Below, in pieces: positions 45,032 to 57,130 of a DNA stretch of 64,000 bases (position 1 is the first letter of the stretch; each line of letters starts with the position of its first letter). The stretch is from Capillidium heterosporum. Taxonomy: Eukaryota; Entomophthoromycota; Entomophthoromycetes; Entomophthorales; Capillidiaceae. The notes below the pieces were generated by a model. It saw nothing but the letters and a program-made list of their open reading frames with translations. It did not search any database and was not told the DNA's origin. The stretch covers positions 310,001 through 374,000 of the forward strand of contig WBMQ01000010.1 of the NCBI GenBank assembly GCA_016630905.1, in the 5' to 3' direction. The position numbers and the translations under genes were made by a program.

Positions 45032-46345
45032 TTAGTAACTGGATTCTGGCTCATGTTCAAGGTCAAGAGAAGTTGAAATATCGATAATGGGATTCGCCCA
45101 TAAAAGTTGGTTGTTAGACCCTTCAATTGAAAAATACCTATTTATATACCTAGTAGAGCTATATCGACTGTTGAAGAACAACGTGACTACAGAAGTAGCG
45201 AAACTAATGATTAAAACTAGAAAAGCTATTCCTACGATAGAGGCCGATAGGTTTAGGGATTCGTCGATTGATTCTAAGGTATAGTTTGAAAAGGGAAAGT
45301 AGGAATCCATTGTACGTACATTACCACTTTGCAAGTCCACCTGGTAGCCTACTTGTTCAAAAGTATTGGTTAGCCCAATGTAGTAAAAAATACTTTTGTA
45401 GCTAGCAGTCGAGCAAATTGGCTTTAAACCATCGAGTTGATAAATTTCGTGCCGGATCCAGTTGAGTCGAAGTAGATCTAAGGAGTATACATACTTTTGG
45501 CAATCCCAGTAACTTGCTGTGTAGTTGCACCCGCCACTATAGAAGGAAGTCATGTATCCCACTTTATTTATTTTAGCATTTAGTAGTGAGGTAGGAATCT
45601 CACCACTGGTGTTCTGTATCTTCCATTCCTCGTTCAATAAGTCGTAGTAGTGTATTTGACTTAAGCTGGCGCAATTATTGGCAATATGATCGTATCCACC
45701 AATTATATATAACTTGCCTTGATGCATAATTGACGTATGATGTGAACGGTGAGGGCCTTCCAATCCCTTAAGGTATATAGTATTCGTCTCCGAATCAGTC
45801 AACGTCAAATAGCCTTGGGTTCTTGAGAAATAGGGGTACCTTTCATTGGGATTCAACACGTACTCCTTGTTGTTCCGTAAGGGATAGAACCCGCCATACA
45901 TCACTATTGCGCATTCACGTCCTTTAAAATATCAATCGACACTAAATCGAACTGGGCTGCAATTGGTCTCTTTTTGAATAATCGTAGGTTGGGATCTTAT
46001 GAACAGCTTGGTAATCGTTTTGCTTGGAGTGTACAGCCAACCTCCATACATTGTCTGGTACATTACCGAGTTTGAATTGCTATTGTTTGTTTGTATGGCA
46101 ATATATCTTCCCAAAAACTCAGTAAAGTATAAAAACTTTCCTTTTACATCTGTCGAATATTTGTAACCCAATTTATCTACCATCTCGTGTATACTAAAGA
46201 AATCGGTTCCCTCATCGACATTACAGTACGCTACTGGTCTAAAATTTAAATAGTGACAAATGTAGTACAGGTATACTTCGAATAGTAAAGTCGACAAGTA
46301 TAAAATAAAGACTACTTTTATAAGCAGTCTAGTCAATAGCCTCAT
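45032..46345 (-). pseudogene. Kelch-like protein K7, full length except one in-frame TGA
   Basis: One frame runs from the ATG at 46345 to the stop at 45032, interrupted only by TGA at 45932-45934 between PVRFSVD and YFKGRECAIVMYGGFYP. The anchor (LLIKVVFILYLSTLLFEVYLYY), kelch core (EGPHRSHHTSIMHQGKLYII, GGYDHIANN), Cys blade (YSGGCNYTASYWDCQKY), second membrane segment and tail (NNQLLWANPIIDIS, LDLEHEPESSY) are all intact. At the stop, K1 and K3 have ordinary residues. A single nonsense change, a sequence error or stop readthrough could explain it. Confidence 0.75.
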
Positions 46346-47023
46346 GCCTTGAGTTGAAAGAAGGTTGGAAATGGCTGAGAAAACTTGAGAAGTTCAACTT
46401 GAACTATGGCAAGTAGTATATGCATATAGTAATTGTAGATAAACCTTGGCTTATAACTAAGATCTATTGGTCGTTTACCATAGAATATAAGTCACGATGT
46501 TGTCTTATCAAGTATAGCATATTTAAATCTCGGTAAAGTAAATGTTCTCAAACCTTTCGACGTTGGAGCCTCAAATAAGCAAATTTTCTCTGATATTTTT
46601 CCATAATCCTCGGTATTACTATCACTACTTTTCACCACTCTTGCAGTGGTGGAATTCGTATCACCTATACTATTTCTTTCATATGAACCAACAGCTACAT
46701 AGATCTGATTGGGTTTTAGCGTCTTATAAATAACCATCATTCTACCTTGATGCATAAGTCCTATAAACTTTATACAGATGCCATATTTTGAATGCAAAGT
46801 TAGGAGGAAAAACAATACCTGATAAAGATAATAGATTGTATAAAAACATCAATTACCAATACTAAATAAAAATATATCGGTTTTCAAATAAATTACCTTT
46901 AATCTAAAATAAAGCTGATAGGAATCGAAAATTCTAATTATTTACTATTATACTCCCAAAAGATCCAACATCTACTTTGACTAAAATACTATTCTAAATC
47001 TAAACAGCCACCCATAAAACCCA
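46346..47023. other. Intergenic with an unclassified open frame
   Basis: A minus-strand frame of about 107 codons (46815-46492, TTG-initiated) reads LMHQGRMMVIYKTLKPNQIY and VAVGSYERN. It resembles no family I can name and may be chance or a gene remnant. The rest is AT-rich 3' flank of the NHA1-like gene. Confidence 0.35.
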
Positions 47024-49009
47024 CTAGTTATTCGTCCCATAGCTGGGGTTGGTGTTGGAAGGCTGACGATATACATGGGGATGATCATGACCCTCTTGAT
47101 GTAGCAAAGAATCTCGTTCCGACTCCCCTTCCACATGCTCGAGGTGGTTGTAGTTGCGGATGGAGACGACAGACTGAGGTCTGGATGCCGCCGAAATTTC
47201 AGCAGCTCGGTCGTGAAAGTAGTCATCATACCGCGACTGCAGAGCACCATCCGGAGTCAAGGTGAGAATGACTGATTTAGGTCGGTCCGATCGGATACAA
47301 TTGGTGTCGTGTTCATGCTCGTGCGTGAATTCGAGTGGAGCACTGAAAGGTCCGTCGGTGTTGATCGTTATTTCAGTAGGGATTGACAAGTGCGGTTGGT
47401 GTGAAGAAGGTCGTCCATGATGAGTACCGTAGGGGGTGTTGGCCTGGGAAATTATAATTTCGGTGGTTAGGTCGGAGTTACGGCCGATGACAACGGTCTG
47501 ACCCGGCTTGATAATGGGTAGGCGTGCCACCATGTCAGTGATGGAGGCGATGTTAGTAAAGGTACCGGTGGTCAGTTGGGTTGATAGCTTGAAAAGAGGG
47601 ACCGTCATACCGTGTACGAGGACCGAAGCTAGGATCAGAAAGGCAGCGACGGGAAAGACAAGATCCCTAACATGTTGATGCGATGCACCCATGCTGGATA
47701 GCTCCGACTTGGTTACCATGGCGTAGAATACAGCACCAACGCCGATGGGGCCGAACCAACCAGTGAAGAAGGCTTCGTGATAGTTGTGAAGGGCGGGGGT
47801 CCAAGGCTTGAGGGCGAGTACGATAGGTACTCTGCGGAACAGTAAGATGATGACTGAAGCCACTATTAGCCTCAAGATACCGATCTCGTAGAAGACACTC
47901 CACGGTACGATGGTCCCAAAAAAAATGAAGAAGGACAGATTGAAGAACATATCCACCACTTCCTGCATGTGGGTCCGTTCAATCTCAATACGGAACCAAT
48001 CATCCCAAGTGAATGAGTTTCCGGCGATGAAGCAGGCTAACAAATCATCACTACGCATAAGACCTACCATTCCCATAATCATGAGAGCTAAAGCGAATCC
48101 AAAGACCAAAAAGGACTCCTTATCGATCATCTCGCGAGTCTCACAGTAGAACAAAAGCTTACGAGCAATGTAACCGACTACAAACCCGATGACGACGCTG
48201 AGGAAGATTTGGTACACCCATATCGAGAGAGCCCACTCTGACATTGCCTGACCGAAGGTTGCTGATTTCAATATTAACAACGGGAAAAATACGTAGGGGA
48301 AGCCTAACCCGTCGTTGGCCCCTGATTCGGCTGAGATGATGTTACGTACATGTAAAGGGACATGACTCTCGGCGAAACGGCCTCGTACTATAGAATTGGC
48401 CAAAACTGGATCAGTTGGCGTAATACAGGCAGCTAGGAGCAAAGATTCCAGCTTAAACATAAAAATTTAGTTTCAAGCCCAAACTATTAAACCAAAATAA
48501 AAATAATTACCATGTTGAAGGGTAAGAGGTAGTAGAACACTAAAGCGGAAACTCCCCACATGACAAACATAACTGGGAGTAAAAGTATCGACAACGATTT
48601 AAGCTCCTTGTACAAATAAGCTTTGGGTAAATTGACACCGGCTGCAAAGACTTGAAGAGCGATTACTATTCGTGCGAACTCCAAAGTTAAACGGTCGACA
48701 TCTTCCCATTCGGTTGGGTTGACCAAGTTGAAACCTAAGGGGCCTACTACTATACCGAATAAAGTGGCGACGACTATATATGTATAGATAGAAATAAAGG
48801 CATCGTTAAACAAAGAATGTAAAAAGGAAAATAAACAAGAACTTACGTGCTTCCGACAGAAACAGCCATTCCTTTATAATCATGGAAACTAATGAAAACG
48901 AAACAATAAATCCACCAATTAGCAAGGGAAAGTACTCCCAAGGGTCTCGTTCTACTACTTCTTCGAACAGCTTCGTTCCAACAGTTTTGGCTAATAGTTG
49001 TATGCCCAT
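47024..49009 (-). CDS. NHA1: Nha1-type Na+(K+)/H+ antiporter (three exons)
   Basis: Exons 49009-48847, 48773-48511 and 48451-47024 (introns of 73 and 59 nt) give 617 residues. The start MGIQLLAKTV leads into the first membrane helix (FPLLIGGFIVSFSLVSMII) and the SEALVATLFGIVVGPLG loop typical of fungal Nha1/Sod2. The transport core contains CITPTDPVLANSIV and ESGANDGLGFPYVFFPLLIL, whose Asp residues in TDP and ND belong to the cation/proton site of CPA1 antiporters. About 12 membrane segments are followed by a cytosolic tail of ~150 residues rich in His, Ser and acidic residues. The tail is much shorter than that of S. cerevisiae Nha1. Expected role: alkali-cation efflux and pH homeostasis at the plasma membrane. 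Confidence 0.93.
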
Positions 49010-50226
49010 TCTTCAAGCTAATGTTATTTATTTGAGGTGGAAAAGTTGGACATAAAGTTTTTGATAGATTTAAAAGCTTTGCAAATCTAAATTGGTGACG
49101 ATACTTTATAGTAAATTTTGGGTTTTGATGCCGGACAAACTGCACCTCCTATTTTCATTGTAGGTGGGGGTTTGGAGTAGGTTCTATCAAAGTTAAAGCT
49201 GTCAGTGATTGCTTAAAGCATTTGATGTAATGGTACATGTGGGTAAGTGGTGTTGGTGGATGATAAGATAGTGGGATAACTAACCTTTAATGGCTTAGTT
49301 GCCTCCTTTTAAAGAGGATGGGTTTCTTTGGCTTGACCTTTTGAAGAGACTAAGTGCTTGTTTGCAAGTGGAAGTATATTCCTGTTATGTGTTTAGATCC
49401 TTAGAGACGTATTTCTTTAACTTAATGAGCTTTTAAGATCATTTAATTTGATTGATGGTATAGCTATATGCATATAAAGTTGCTCATGTGGCTAGCTTTT
49501 TATAAACTACCCATTATTTGGCTATGTAAAAACAATGGTACATTTAGATCCATCAAGTCAATTTTACTTCAATTTCCAAATCTATCGAAACAATATCCTT
49601 TCATTCATTTACAAGCAATAGTTAGACAGAGCAGTAACTATATCCAACTTTACACTATCATCATGATATCTTTATGAGTTATATTTTTAATATTAAAGTA
49701 TGTACTCAGTTCGATGAACTAGTAGATTTACTGATGGAATAGTAAACTATTCAACATACCAGTAGATAAAAAGAGTTGGCAAGTTTGCTCTACAAAGGTT
49801 CAGTACTGTATATACCCATATATGTTGGGCCTTGAGTTAATTTTCCTTTGATACCAAATAAGCTTTAAAATTTGTCCGAGATTTTAATGAGATTCGAAAT
49901 TTTAAATGGAATAGAGTTATGGGTTCTAATGGAAATTTTGATTCTGATCAGTATGATTTTAGAAGTTTTGGCATGAATTTGAATTCAAACGTTGGAAGAG
50001 GATTATCAAGTAGCTATATAGCCAAGTAACATATACATTTCTGTATATATACTTTTGAAAGTTTAAAAATCGGTACTATATATATAAATCCGTCTGATTT
50101 AGTATTTAGCTTAATGCAAATGAATTACTGGAATGTAGACTTCATCAATTGTTGGAAATTACAAATTTAGCTGAGAATATCCTTTGAAACAAGTCTTTGA
50201 ACATTGAATTTTTATTATCATCAAAT
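49010..50226. other. Intergenic region
   Basis: Upstream of NHA1 and 3' flank of the secreted-protein gene. AT-rich; frames up to 100 codons on the minus strand near 49100 overlap the first NHA1 exon out of frame. No other gene seen. Confidence 0.5.
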
Positions 50227-50850
50227 CTAATAGACCTTCTTCTTATCGCAAGGCTTCTTAGGCTCTTTAGTAGGTCTACCGTACCCATCCTCCATGTCAT
50301 CAGGGAATTCAGTCGGATATTTGGGTTTGTTGGGTTTGTTGGGTTGGGACTCAGGTTGAACTTCCGTTTTAACTTCATCGACTGGTTTCGTTTCGACTTT
50401 TTCCTCCTTTACTGGCACCTGTGGCATAATATCGGGTTTCCTAGCTTCGGGTTGGTTTGACTTGGCATCGTTCACTTGTTCATTGCCCTGCGGTTGTTCA
50501 GGCTCTTTCTTGGCCTCCGGCTGATTTGTCTGATTCTTTTCCTCATTTCCACTAGTATTGTTGTTGGTGGCAGGTTTGTTAGCCTCAGACCCTTTATTAG
50601 CGTCAGATTGGACGGCTTCCTGAGCCTTTTTTGCTTCTACAATCTTCTTGATGAACTCCTTGAACTGGTCTTCATTCTCGAACTCCAAAGGCATGTCGCT
50701 GAGATTCAAACTCTTGAGGTCATTCAACTTAGTGGCATCCAGCTTGCTCATTTCGGTGGCTGTGTTCAGCACTTTGTTGTCGCCACCCAGTGGGATCGCT
50801 TGGTTGCTGGCAGCCAGTGCCAATAGTACAAAGATTGTCGAAAGTCTCAT
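50227..50850 (-). CDS. Small secreted, charged low-complexity protein
   Basis: 207 residues from an ATG at 50850. Signal peptide MRLSTIFVLLALAASNQA, with likely cleavage after QA. A short helical segment follows (FENEDQFKEFIKKIVEAKKA), and then a long disordered region rich in Glu, Lys, Pro, Asn and Gln with repeated QPEAKK/QPEARK and PNKP units, ending KKPCDKKKVY with the only cysteine. No enzyme motif. It could be a cell-wall or extracellular matrix polypeptide; I cannot assign a family. Single exon. Confidence 0.75.
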   Translation of the reverse strand: MRLSTIFVLLALAASNQAIPLGGDNKVLNTATEMSKLDATKLNDLKSLNLSDMPLEFENEDQFKEFIKKIVEAKKAQEAVQSDANKGSEANKPATNNNTSGNEEKNQTNQPEAKKEPEQPQGNEQVNDAKSNQPEARKPDIMPQVPVKEEKVETKPVDEVKTEVQPESQPNKPNKPKYPTEFPDDMEDGYGRPTKEPKKPCDKKKVY

Positions 50851-50965
50851 TATAAAATTAAGTAAGTGAAGGAAGTGGATTTGGTGGTGAATGTAGTCAA
50901 TACAGTCAAAGTTAGTGGAAGTGAATGGAAAGATGAATAGGTTTGGTATTTAAACGAATGGTAGG

Positions 50966-50973
50966 CTTATATA
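50966..50973 (-). promoter_or_regulatory. Possible TATA box of the secreted-protein gene
   Basis: TATATAAG on the minus strand about 115-125 bases before the ATG at 50850. Confidence 0.4.
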
Positions 50974-52047
50974 GGTGGTGCCGTCCAGAGGTTTTAGTTC
51001 GTTTCAAAGGATTATATAGGTCCAATTGGAAATTTATTAAACTTGAGAAAATAACCTCAGATTTCTGGATATAACGGGCATATATTTAGCTTTGAAGCAC
51101 TCACATCGATAGAGGTTATTTTGCCACAGTATATGATGCTTATTTAGTTACTTTTATATAACAGCTTTCAATGTGTGTTCCCAATCGATTAATTCACCAT
51201 GTTTTAAATCCTCTGAAAAATTTATTGAAGTTTATAGCTAATATCCAGCACAGTTTTAGAATTTACGGTTTCGTTATAGGAATAAAAGTGTACTATAACC
51301 TGGCATATGCCTATATAGATGTCGATATAAGTTGCTCAGAACTCACTGCATTACAGTATATCCATTTTTTATCAATATATTCTAGCTTTATTTGACAGAA
51401 GCAAATCTATTAATGCCTCCATTCGGGAATAATAGCACTTTTGACTATAAATTTACAAATATATATCGCCATTATATATTTTGATGAAGTAGTTCATTTC
51501 TTGTTATTATGCCCAGGACTAAAGTAAAAGATTTCAAAGGATAGCATTACCTTCTAGCTCTTAGAAAGCGCTACATATCATAAAGAGATTACACACATTT
51601 GCTTGCCAGAGACAAGTAGACCAAAGTGATCAACTAATACTATCCTTACTTAGCTAATAAGAAAAGGCTGGATTTTAAAATGGTTGCAAACTACTTGTAG
51701 CTGTAAATCTCTATTACATTACGAAAGCTACATTTATAAAATAGTTGAAAGCTTTAGCTTTACAAGCTTAGAAAGTAAATCAGAAAGCGATGTAAAAAAC
51801 AATAAAGCTTATCTAGCTTTTGCTTTTAGGTTTATGAGCTGCTACTTGAACAATAGGCCATTTCATCTAAATTACTTCAACCAAACTACTATCAGCTATT
51901 CATTCCAGTTTGAAGATACCACCTTCCAAATCTATTATCTGAATATTTTCAGTAGTTTGGATTTTAAGGATGTTTCAAACCAGGATAAATGGATAAAGGA
52001 GAGTGAGTAGGCACTGTTTGCTTCAATTTATTTTAACGCTTTAAGAT
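50974..52047. other. Intergenic region
   Basis: AT-rich. A 108-codon frame at 51684-52010 on the plus strand precedes the EF-G pseudogene but shows no recognisable motif; it might be a remnant of that gene's N-terminus. Confidence 0.4.
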
Positions 52048-53937
52048 ATGATCTGGTTGAACCAGCTGCGGGACATAGGTATCTTAGCTCCCGTTGACTC
52101 CATAAAAAATATCTTGACCGAACATGTCTTATACTATACAAGTAGTAGCGTCACTTTTAGTAAAAAGAACGACAAAGATTGATCTGGAATAAAGACACTA
52201 CAACCCAATCAGTTCCTGCTCAATATCAATGAAATGGCATGAAATTGAATATAGTCAATATACTCAACTATGTAGACTAAGTTTTGAATTTAAACGTGCA
52301 TTGCACATCTTGGATAATGCCATACTAGTGCTGAATACGGTAAGCGATATACAGCCTCAAACTATTACCATTGCCTTATAGCTGAAATGGTGCAAGGTGT
52401 TACATAGTTTTTTTTGATAATGTAAGCCAAGCAAAGGCCGATTCCGACAAAGTCTTAGCACAGCTTTGGAACGATCTCAACATTTTGGAGATCACCTTAC
52501 ACTTTCCGATAGATTGAATGGATTGCATTAACGACATTGATTTATTATTATGGATGCGATATGTAACTGAGATGAGGATATAGTTGTCAAGATTACCCCC
52601 ACAAATCTGGTTGAGTAAACTAAAATTAAATAGGATAGGCTGGTCCAAATTCTAGCGGTGATCAATGAGGAGCTTATGGAGCTTGATTCAGTAGGACCTA
52701 TACCTTTCAAAGACCAGCTGAACTTAGCTATATCTAAGGCTACTAAATTTTTCAACTTTGTCTCGGCTATTTTTGTCCTTTCACGAAGGATAAAAGGGTC
52801 CAAGCTCTTCTGAGTACAGCTATACACTATCTATCCAAATCGTTCCAGGTGTATAACAGGACCCGCAACATGTCAAATCAAGGAGAATTTGTCAGTTTGG
52901 AACCGTGTTCCGGCATTTACTTGATCGTGCTCAACTTCAAGCTGGAGCAGAGTAAGATTGGTTACATATTCTACATCTGCGCCTACTCTGGCCAGTTGAT
53001 TATAGAATCCGAAATCACTTGCTTCATAGCTAGGAAGCGTACTAAAGTTACTCGGTTGATAAATTTTTACGATAATATCATAGAAGTGATCTATCTTTCA
53101 GTTTTAAAGTGCTTATCATACCGCTAACTCCCAACTTTAAGATGTCGAAAGCATAGCTACCAACGACATCGATGTCTTGAACAACCTGAGATATATGCTT
53201 AAGAATACTTTTACTGATGAAAGCTATTTCTTTATAATATCTACTTTTATCTTCGTACGTTTTAACTCTCCACTTTAGACTTTTCCATTCAACGCCAATG
53301 CCATCCTCTCAGTAACTCTAACTACAAAAGTCCAAGATGCCGAAACATTCTCCAAAGCCTACGTGGGCTTTGAATTCAACAAAACTATCCTCTCTTACCA
53401 TGGAGATTATAGTGGAGTTACCATGTTCTCCAAGGTACCCGGCTCTATCGTGCCCATCAAGTATATAAAACTTAGAGGCGAAGTAATGTAATCAGCTGAA
53501 AGTAAATTTTCTGAAGAGATTACGATTGGCAAATTTTCTGTAGACTTGGTCCGAGCCGTATAGTAGAGATTCGTGGTCTTTTGAAGAATCATCCAGCCAG
53601 GTACTGTAATTTCATATTACTGCACGTTTTGATCCATCCTAAGCATTTCTACGTGCGAACTTTTCAAATGGTGGCCACCAAAGCCTTCCATTTGGCTTTA
53701 CAGGACATTCAGCTCTTCATCACGGAGCCTTATATGATAATCTCCATCTCAATCCCCAAGAGTTTGCGAATGTCATTACAAATGACATCAGTGCAAAGGG
53801 AACGAACTTTTCACTCCGAGGCTGATGAAGGTAAACACAAGTTGATCGATGCCGTCCCTTACCGGAAGGTATTCAATTACGCTAATGTACCCAACGTTTT
53901 TATTGATAGAAAGATGGAGTTGACTATAGATTACTAG
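52048..53937 (+). pseudogene. Mitochondrial elongation factor G (Mef1/GFM1-type) pseudogene
   Basis: Fragments in order along the plus strand match EF-G. LRDIGILAPVDSIKNILTEH, then VLYYTSS, corresponds to the G1 region, with the P-loop GKTT already lost. RALHILDNAILVL, then NTVSDIQPQTITIA, corresponds to the G3-G4 region. Next come INEELMEL with PFKDQLNLAISKAT and YPNRS; NQGEFVSLEPCSG with NFKLEQSKIGYIFYICAYSG (domain II); YSGVTMFSKVPG (domain III/IV); and FHLALQDIQLFITEPYMIIS to the C-terminus, with Trp/Arg codons lost to stops. The switch-II DTPGH segment appears to be deleted. EF-G drives translocation on mitochondrial ribosomes, so a functional copy must exist elsewhere. GFM1 fits better than GFM2 in domain II, but this is not certain. 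Confidence 0.7.
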
Positions 53938-54209
53938 CTAAACAATCCTGCAAATTAGTTTAAATAAAATACACTGGTAAAGAACTTTCCAGGTCAAAGA
54001 TAGGTAGTAAGTTTAATTCTTAAGTCAGTTTATGGCTGTATTTAAATTCAATTTTAATAAGCACTATATCCTCCACCTTTCAAGTTTGGTAAGGAGCATG
54101 TATTAGATCTTTTTTGGTGATTAGGGTCCTTAAACATCACTTTTATGTTGGAGGTGATGTTTTTCAGCCTTTTATAGCACTGGGGCCTTGTATATACAAC
54201 ATTTCCCCT

Positions 54210-55222
54210 TTAGTATAATAGCAGCTCTAGAAAAGCTCATCTGTAGTTTGAACGTTGGAAAAAAGCAGTGTCAGCTTGTTGACTGGGTAGAGTTCATGCT
54301 GTATCTATATAAGTTTAATTATATCTAGCGAGTACATAAACCTGTGGCAGCTGGTATATTCTTTAGTATAAATGTATCCATCGTGGTGGAAATGAACCAT
54401 GTATCCTTGACTTTTGGCTTTTGTCCTCAGTAAAGAGTCGGGAACTTGGCCACTCGTGTTTAGAACCTTCCATTCTTCGAATATTAAGTTGTAGAAATGA
54501 ATCTGGCTTAAGCTAGCTAAACTATTGGTGCTGTGGTTGTACCCGTCAATTATATAAAGCTTGTCTTGATAGGAAAAGACAGAGTGGTCAGAATGGTGTG
54601 GTCCTTTGAAGACAAAGAATCCATCATCGAAGCTAATAACTATCAGATATCCATGAGTCTTGGAGGTACATTTCGTCAGCACCTAGCTTGCTGTACTTGC
54701 TACCTATCAGTGGATAAAAACCTCTATAGAACACTACTTTGAATCTTGCATCGGAGTATAAGGTAAAAGTGATGTAAACTGGCCTATTATAAATATTCTT
54801 TTGAATAGTTGGAAAACTGTCTTGTTTTGAGTAAACTTCTCATTTCCATTACTGAGGGAGTAAAATATCGAATTATTGGAGCTGTTTGGTTTTAAATGGA
54901 TCTTACTTTCAAAAAAGTCGAGATTGAAGGAGTTACGATACTTGGGGTCAGAATATTGATAGAAATAGGTTTTACTTTTGATAGTTACCCTTTGAAATTT
55001 ACCAATTTCATACTCTGGTTAATAATTTTTCCTATCCCACCAACTATTACCTATATTGTTATACTTTAGAAATGCTATAAATACTAACGTAAATATGTAA
55101 AGAAAAAGGCTAACTGGAATAAAAGTCTGCCAAACATCTTTAACTTCTGAGTCAACTTTGAGTAAATTGAATTTATTAGTTGAAAAAAGTTTACTAAAAA
55201 CAACGAAGCCTTGACTTTGCAT
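54210..55222 (-). pseudogene. Kelch-like family pseudogene K8, C-terminally truncated
   Basis: Starts with ATG at 55222. An anchor-like segment (FIPVSLFLYIFTLVFIAFL) is followed by a TAA near 55020 and, after frame changes, an open stretch 54682-54305 carrying FKGPHHSDHSVFSYQDKLYI, IDGYNHSTNS and HDGYIYTKEYTSCHRF. Homology fades near 54210 after a HELYPVNKLTLLFSN-like segment. The second membrane segment and conserved tail are absent. Confidence 0.75.
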
Positions 55223-55917
55223 ATAAAGCTATATCGAGGTTGACATTATGAGCGTATTTTATTGATTAAAGGTGAGAAGGGCTATATCTCACGGTATTTT
55301 GTAAGTTAAAGGTTGACATATATTGATAGGGAACAAGTTATAACTTTAAACTTTTGTTTACTTTGAAATTAACCCTCCCTTCAAATGATTTACTTGTAGC
55401 AAATTAAAAAAGGTAGTCTGATAAACTTTATTGACTTACTAATCAACACAGAAGTGGTAAAATCTTGAACTGGTTGGTCAGTCGACCCATATTTAAAACT
55501 TCAAGCCTACATTAGAGGTATCTGCTTCCTTTAGACAAATTTTATATCGAGTTACATATACCACCTTTATTTGCAGATTATGCTTGGACTTATAGAAGTT
55601 ACTAGCTCGTTGCCTTTTAATCGATAGGTAAATTTACATCCTTTAGTTGAAATTCCGTTATGCCACAAATATATCGATTCCTTCACTTATTAACCCGTAA
55701 TAGCTATCAAAAGCAAAAATTAAAATCTATATAACTATAAAGCGAAACCAGACTTTAGCAAAAGGGTTTCTAGCATTCAATTAAAAGTCTGATAAAGTTA
55801 AGGTGACTTTAAGTGATTCTTTTTAGAAGCGATAGAAGCCTACTTTACACTTGAAGGTATAGCTTAAAATATGTAATAAACTAAATAAGGTGGTCCAGAA
55901 GGTCTATAGATTTTGAA
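55223..55917. other. Intergenic spacer
   Basis: Between K8 and K9; AT-rich; nothing recognisable. Confidence 0.5.
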
Positions 55918-57130
55918 ATCAAAAGCTAGCATCCAATTCATGCTCCAAATCCATAAACACTGGAACATCGATAGTTGGATTAGCCCATAGCAGCTGATTA
56001 TTGGACCGTTCTAAGAATACATCCCTCACGTGTTGTCTAGTAAGACCATATTTTCAATAAAATATAGTATGTCGCCAGAAGTAGTGAAGCTCATAAGTAA
56101 AACTACTAAAATAATTCCAACTGCTGTCGATAGTTATAAATAGTACGCTATATTTTTAAAAACCTAGATGAGTATTAGTAGTGGTACTCTATCTTACTGG
56201 CAATACTGTTGTACAAGTTAAAGTTAAATCCATCAACTATGAGATGTTGGTCAGGTCTATAAAGTAGAAGTAAATGTAGTCTTTGAGCATAGTCGGTGAA
56301 CAGATAGCCTTTATGTTGTTCAGTGGATATACTTCGTGTTGCATCTAGTTTCGGCTAATTCAATCTAAAATATAAATATATCTGACAGGTCACATACGCT
56401 TCGATGTAGTTGCAACTTCCATTGTAAAAGTGGACCATATTCCGCTCTTTTAACACTTTTGACTCAAGCTGTATATCTTTATATATTTTCGTTGAATGAT
56501 TGGATTGGCGAGAGCCTTCAGATTCCTTGAGAGTGAAAGACATATTTTTATTATCCACTACCATCAAATAGCCATGTACTTTGAAGGGATAAGGGTACTT
56601 TTCGTTAAAATTTAACGATATGTTGTTGGTGCTTAGTAGTGAATAGAGATCTCCTTAGATTATGGTTGCCTTTTTATTTTTGTAGTAGGTGTCAATACTG
56701 AATCGAAATGGTTTACAGCTGGTCCCTTCCCTTATCAGTATCGACTGTACTTGGCTAAATTGCTTAAAAATATACTCGTTGGGCCTTGGCCTTTCTTTAG
56801 TGCTTCAATATATAAATTCGAATCTATGTGCAATAACATATTTCATCTTCATATATATTTTTGAGAGATTTCAAAGTAGTGGTATCTATTTATGGTCTCA
56901 TCACTCTTACAAAAGTAGCTCCTATCCTTTTTCTGTACATGTCGAATTTGTTGATTCCACCTCCATGCCTGCATCTTCTCACTATTGAATTTTCTGCTAC
57001 TACGGTCATATTTAAGGCATACTATAGTGATAAAAGAAGCGATATATATTATGAAAGCTAATCTAAAGGCTAGTTTGATGAAAATAGTTAAAAGCTGGGT
57101 TATTTTGATTAGTATCTCCTTTGAGAGCAA
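55918..57130 (-). pseudogene. Kelch-like family pseudogene K9
   Basis: Retains an anchor-like start (LAFRLAFIIYIASFITIVCL near 57070-57000, no in-frame ATG before it), a SDETINRYHYFEIS segment, a remnant with KESEGSRQSNHSTKIYKD near 56500, a Cys blade FYNGSCNYIEAYVTCQIY near 56400, and the tail ERSNNQLLWANPTIDV with FMDLEHELDASF ending at 55918. Part of the kelch core is deleted after NHSTKIYKD. Multiple frame breaks. Confidence 0.8.

Noticed and set aside
45932-45934. TGA read as tryptophan (alternative code)
   Set aside because: Intact genes such as TF1 (14052) and the SPRY gene (59168) end at TGA, and conserved Trp positions in live genes use TGG. The TGA-for-Trp cases are in clear pseudogenes.
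51684-52010. 108-codon ORF before the EF-G pseudogene
   Set aside because: No motif seen and composition close to surrounding AT-rich DNA; could be a remnant but not supportable as a gene.
52048-53937. Mef2/GFM2 (recycling EF-G) as identity of the pseudogene
   Set aside because: Domain II and the QPQTIT segment after RALHILDNAILVL read closer to GFM1/Mef1, though decay limits certainty.
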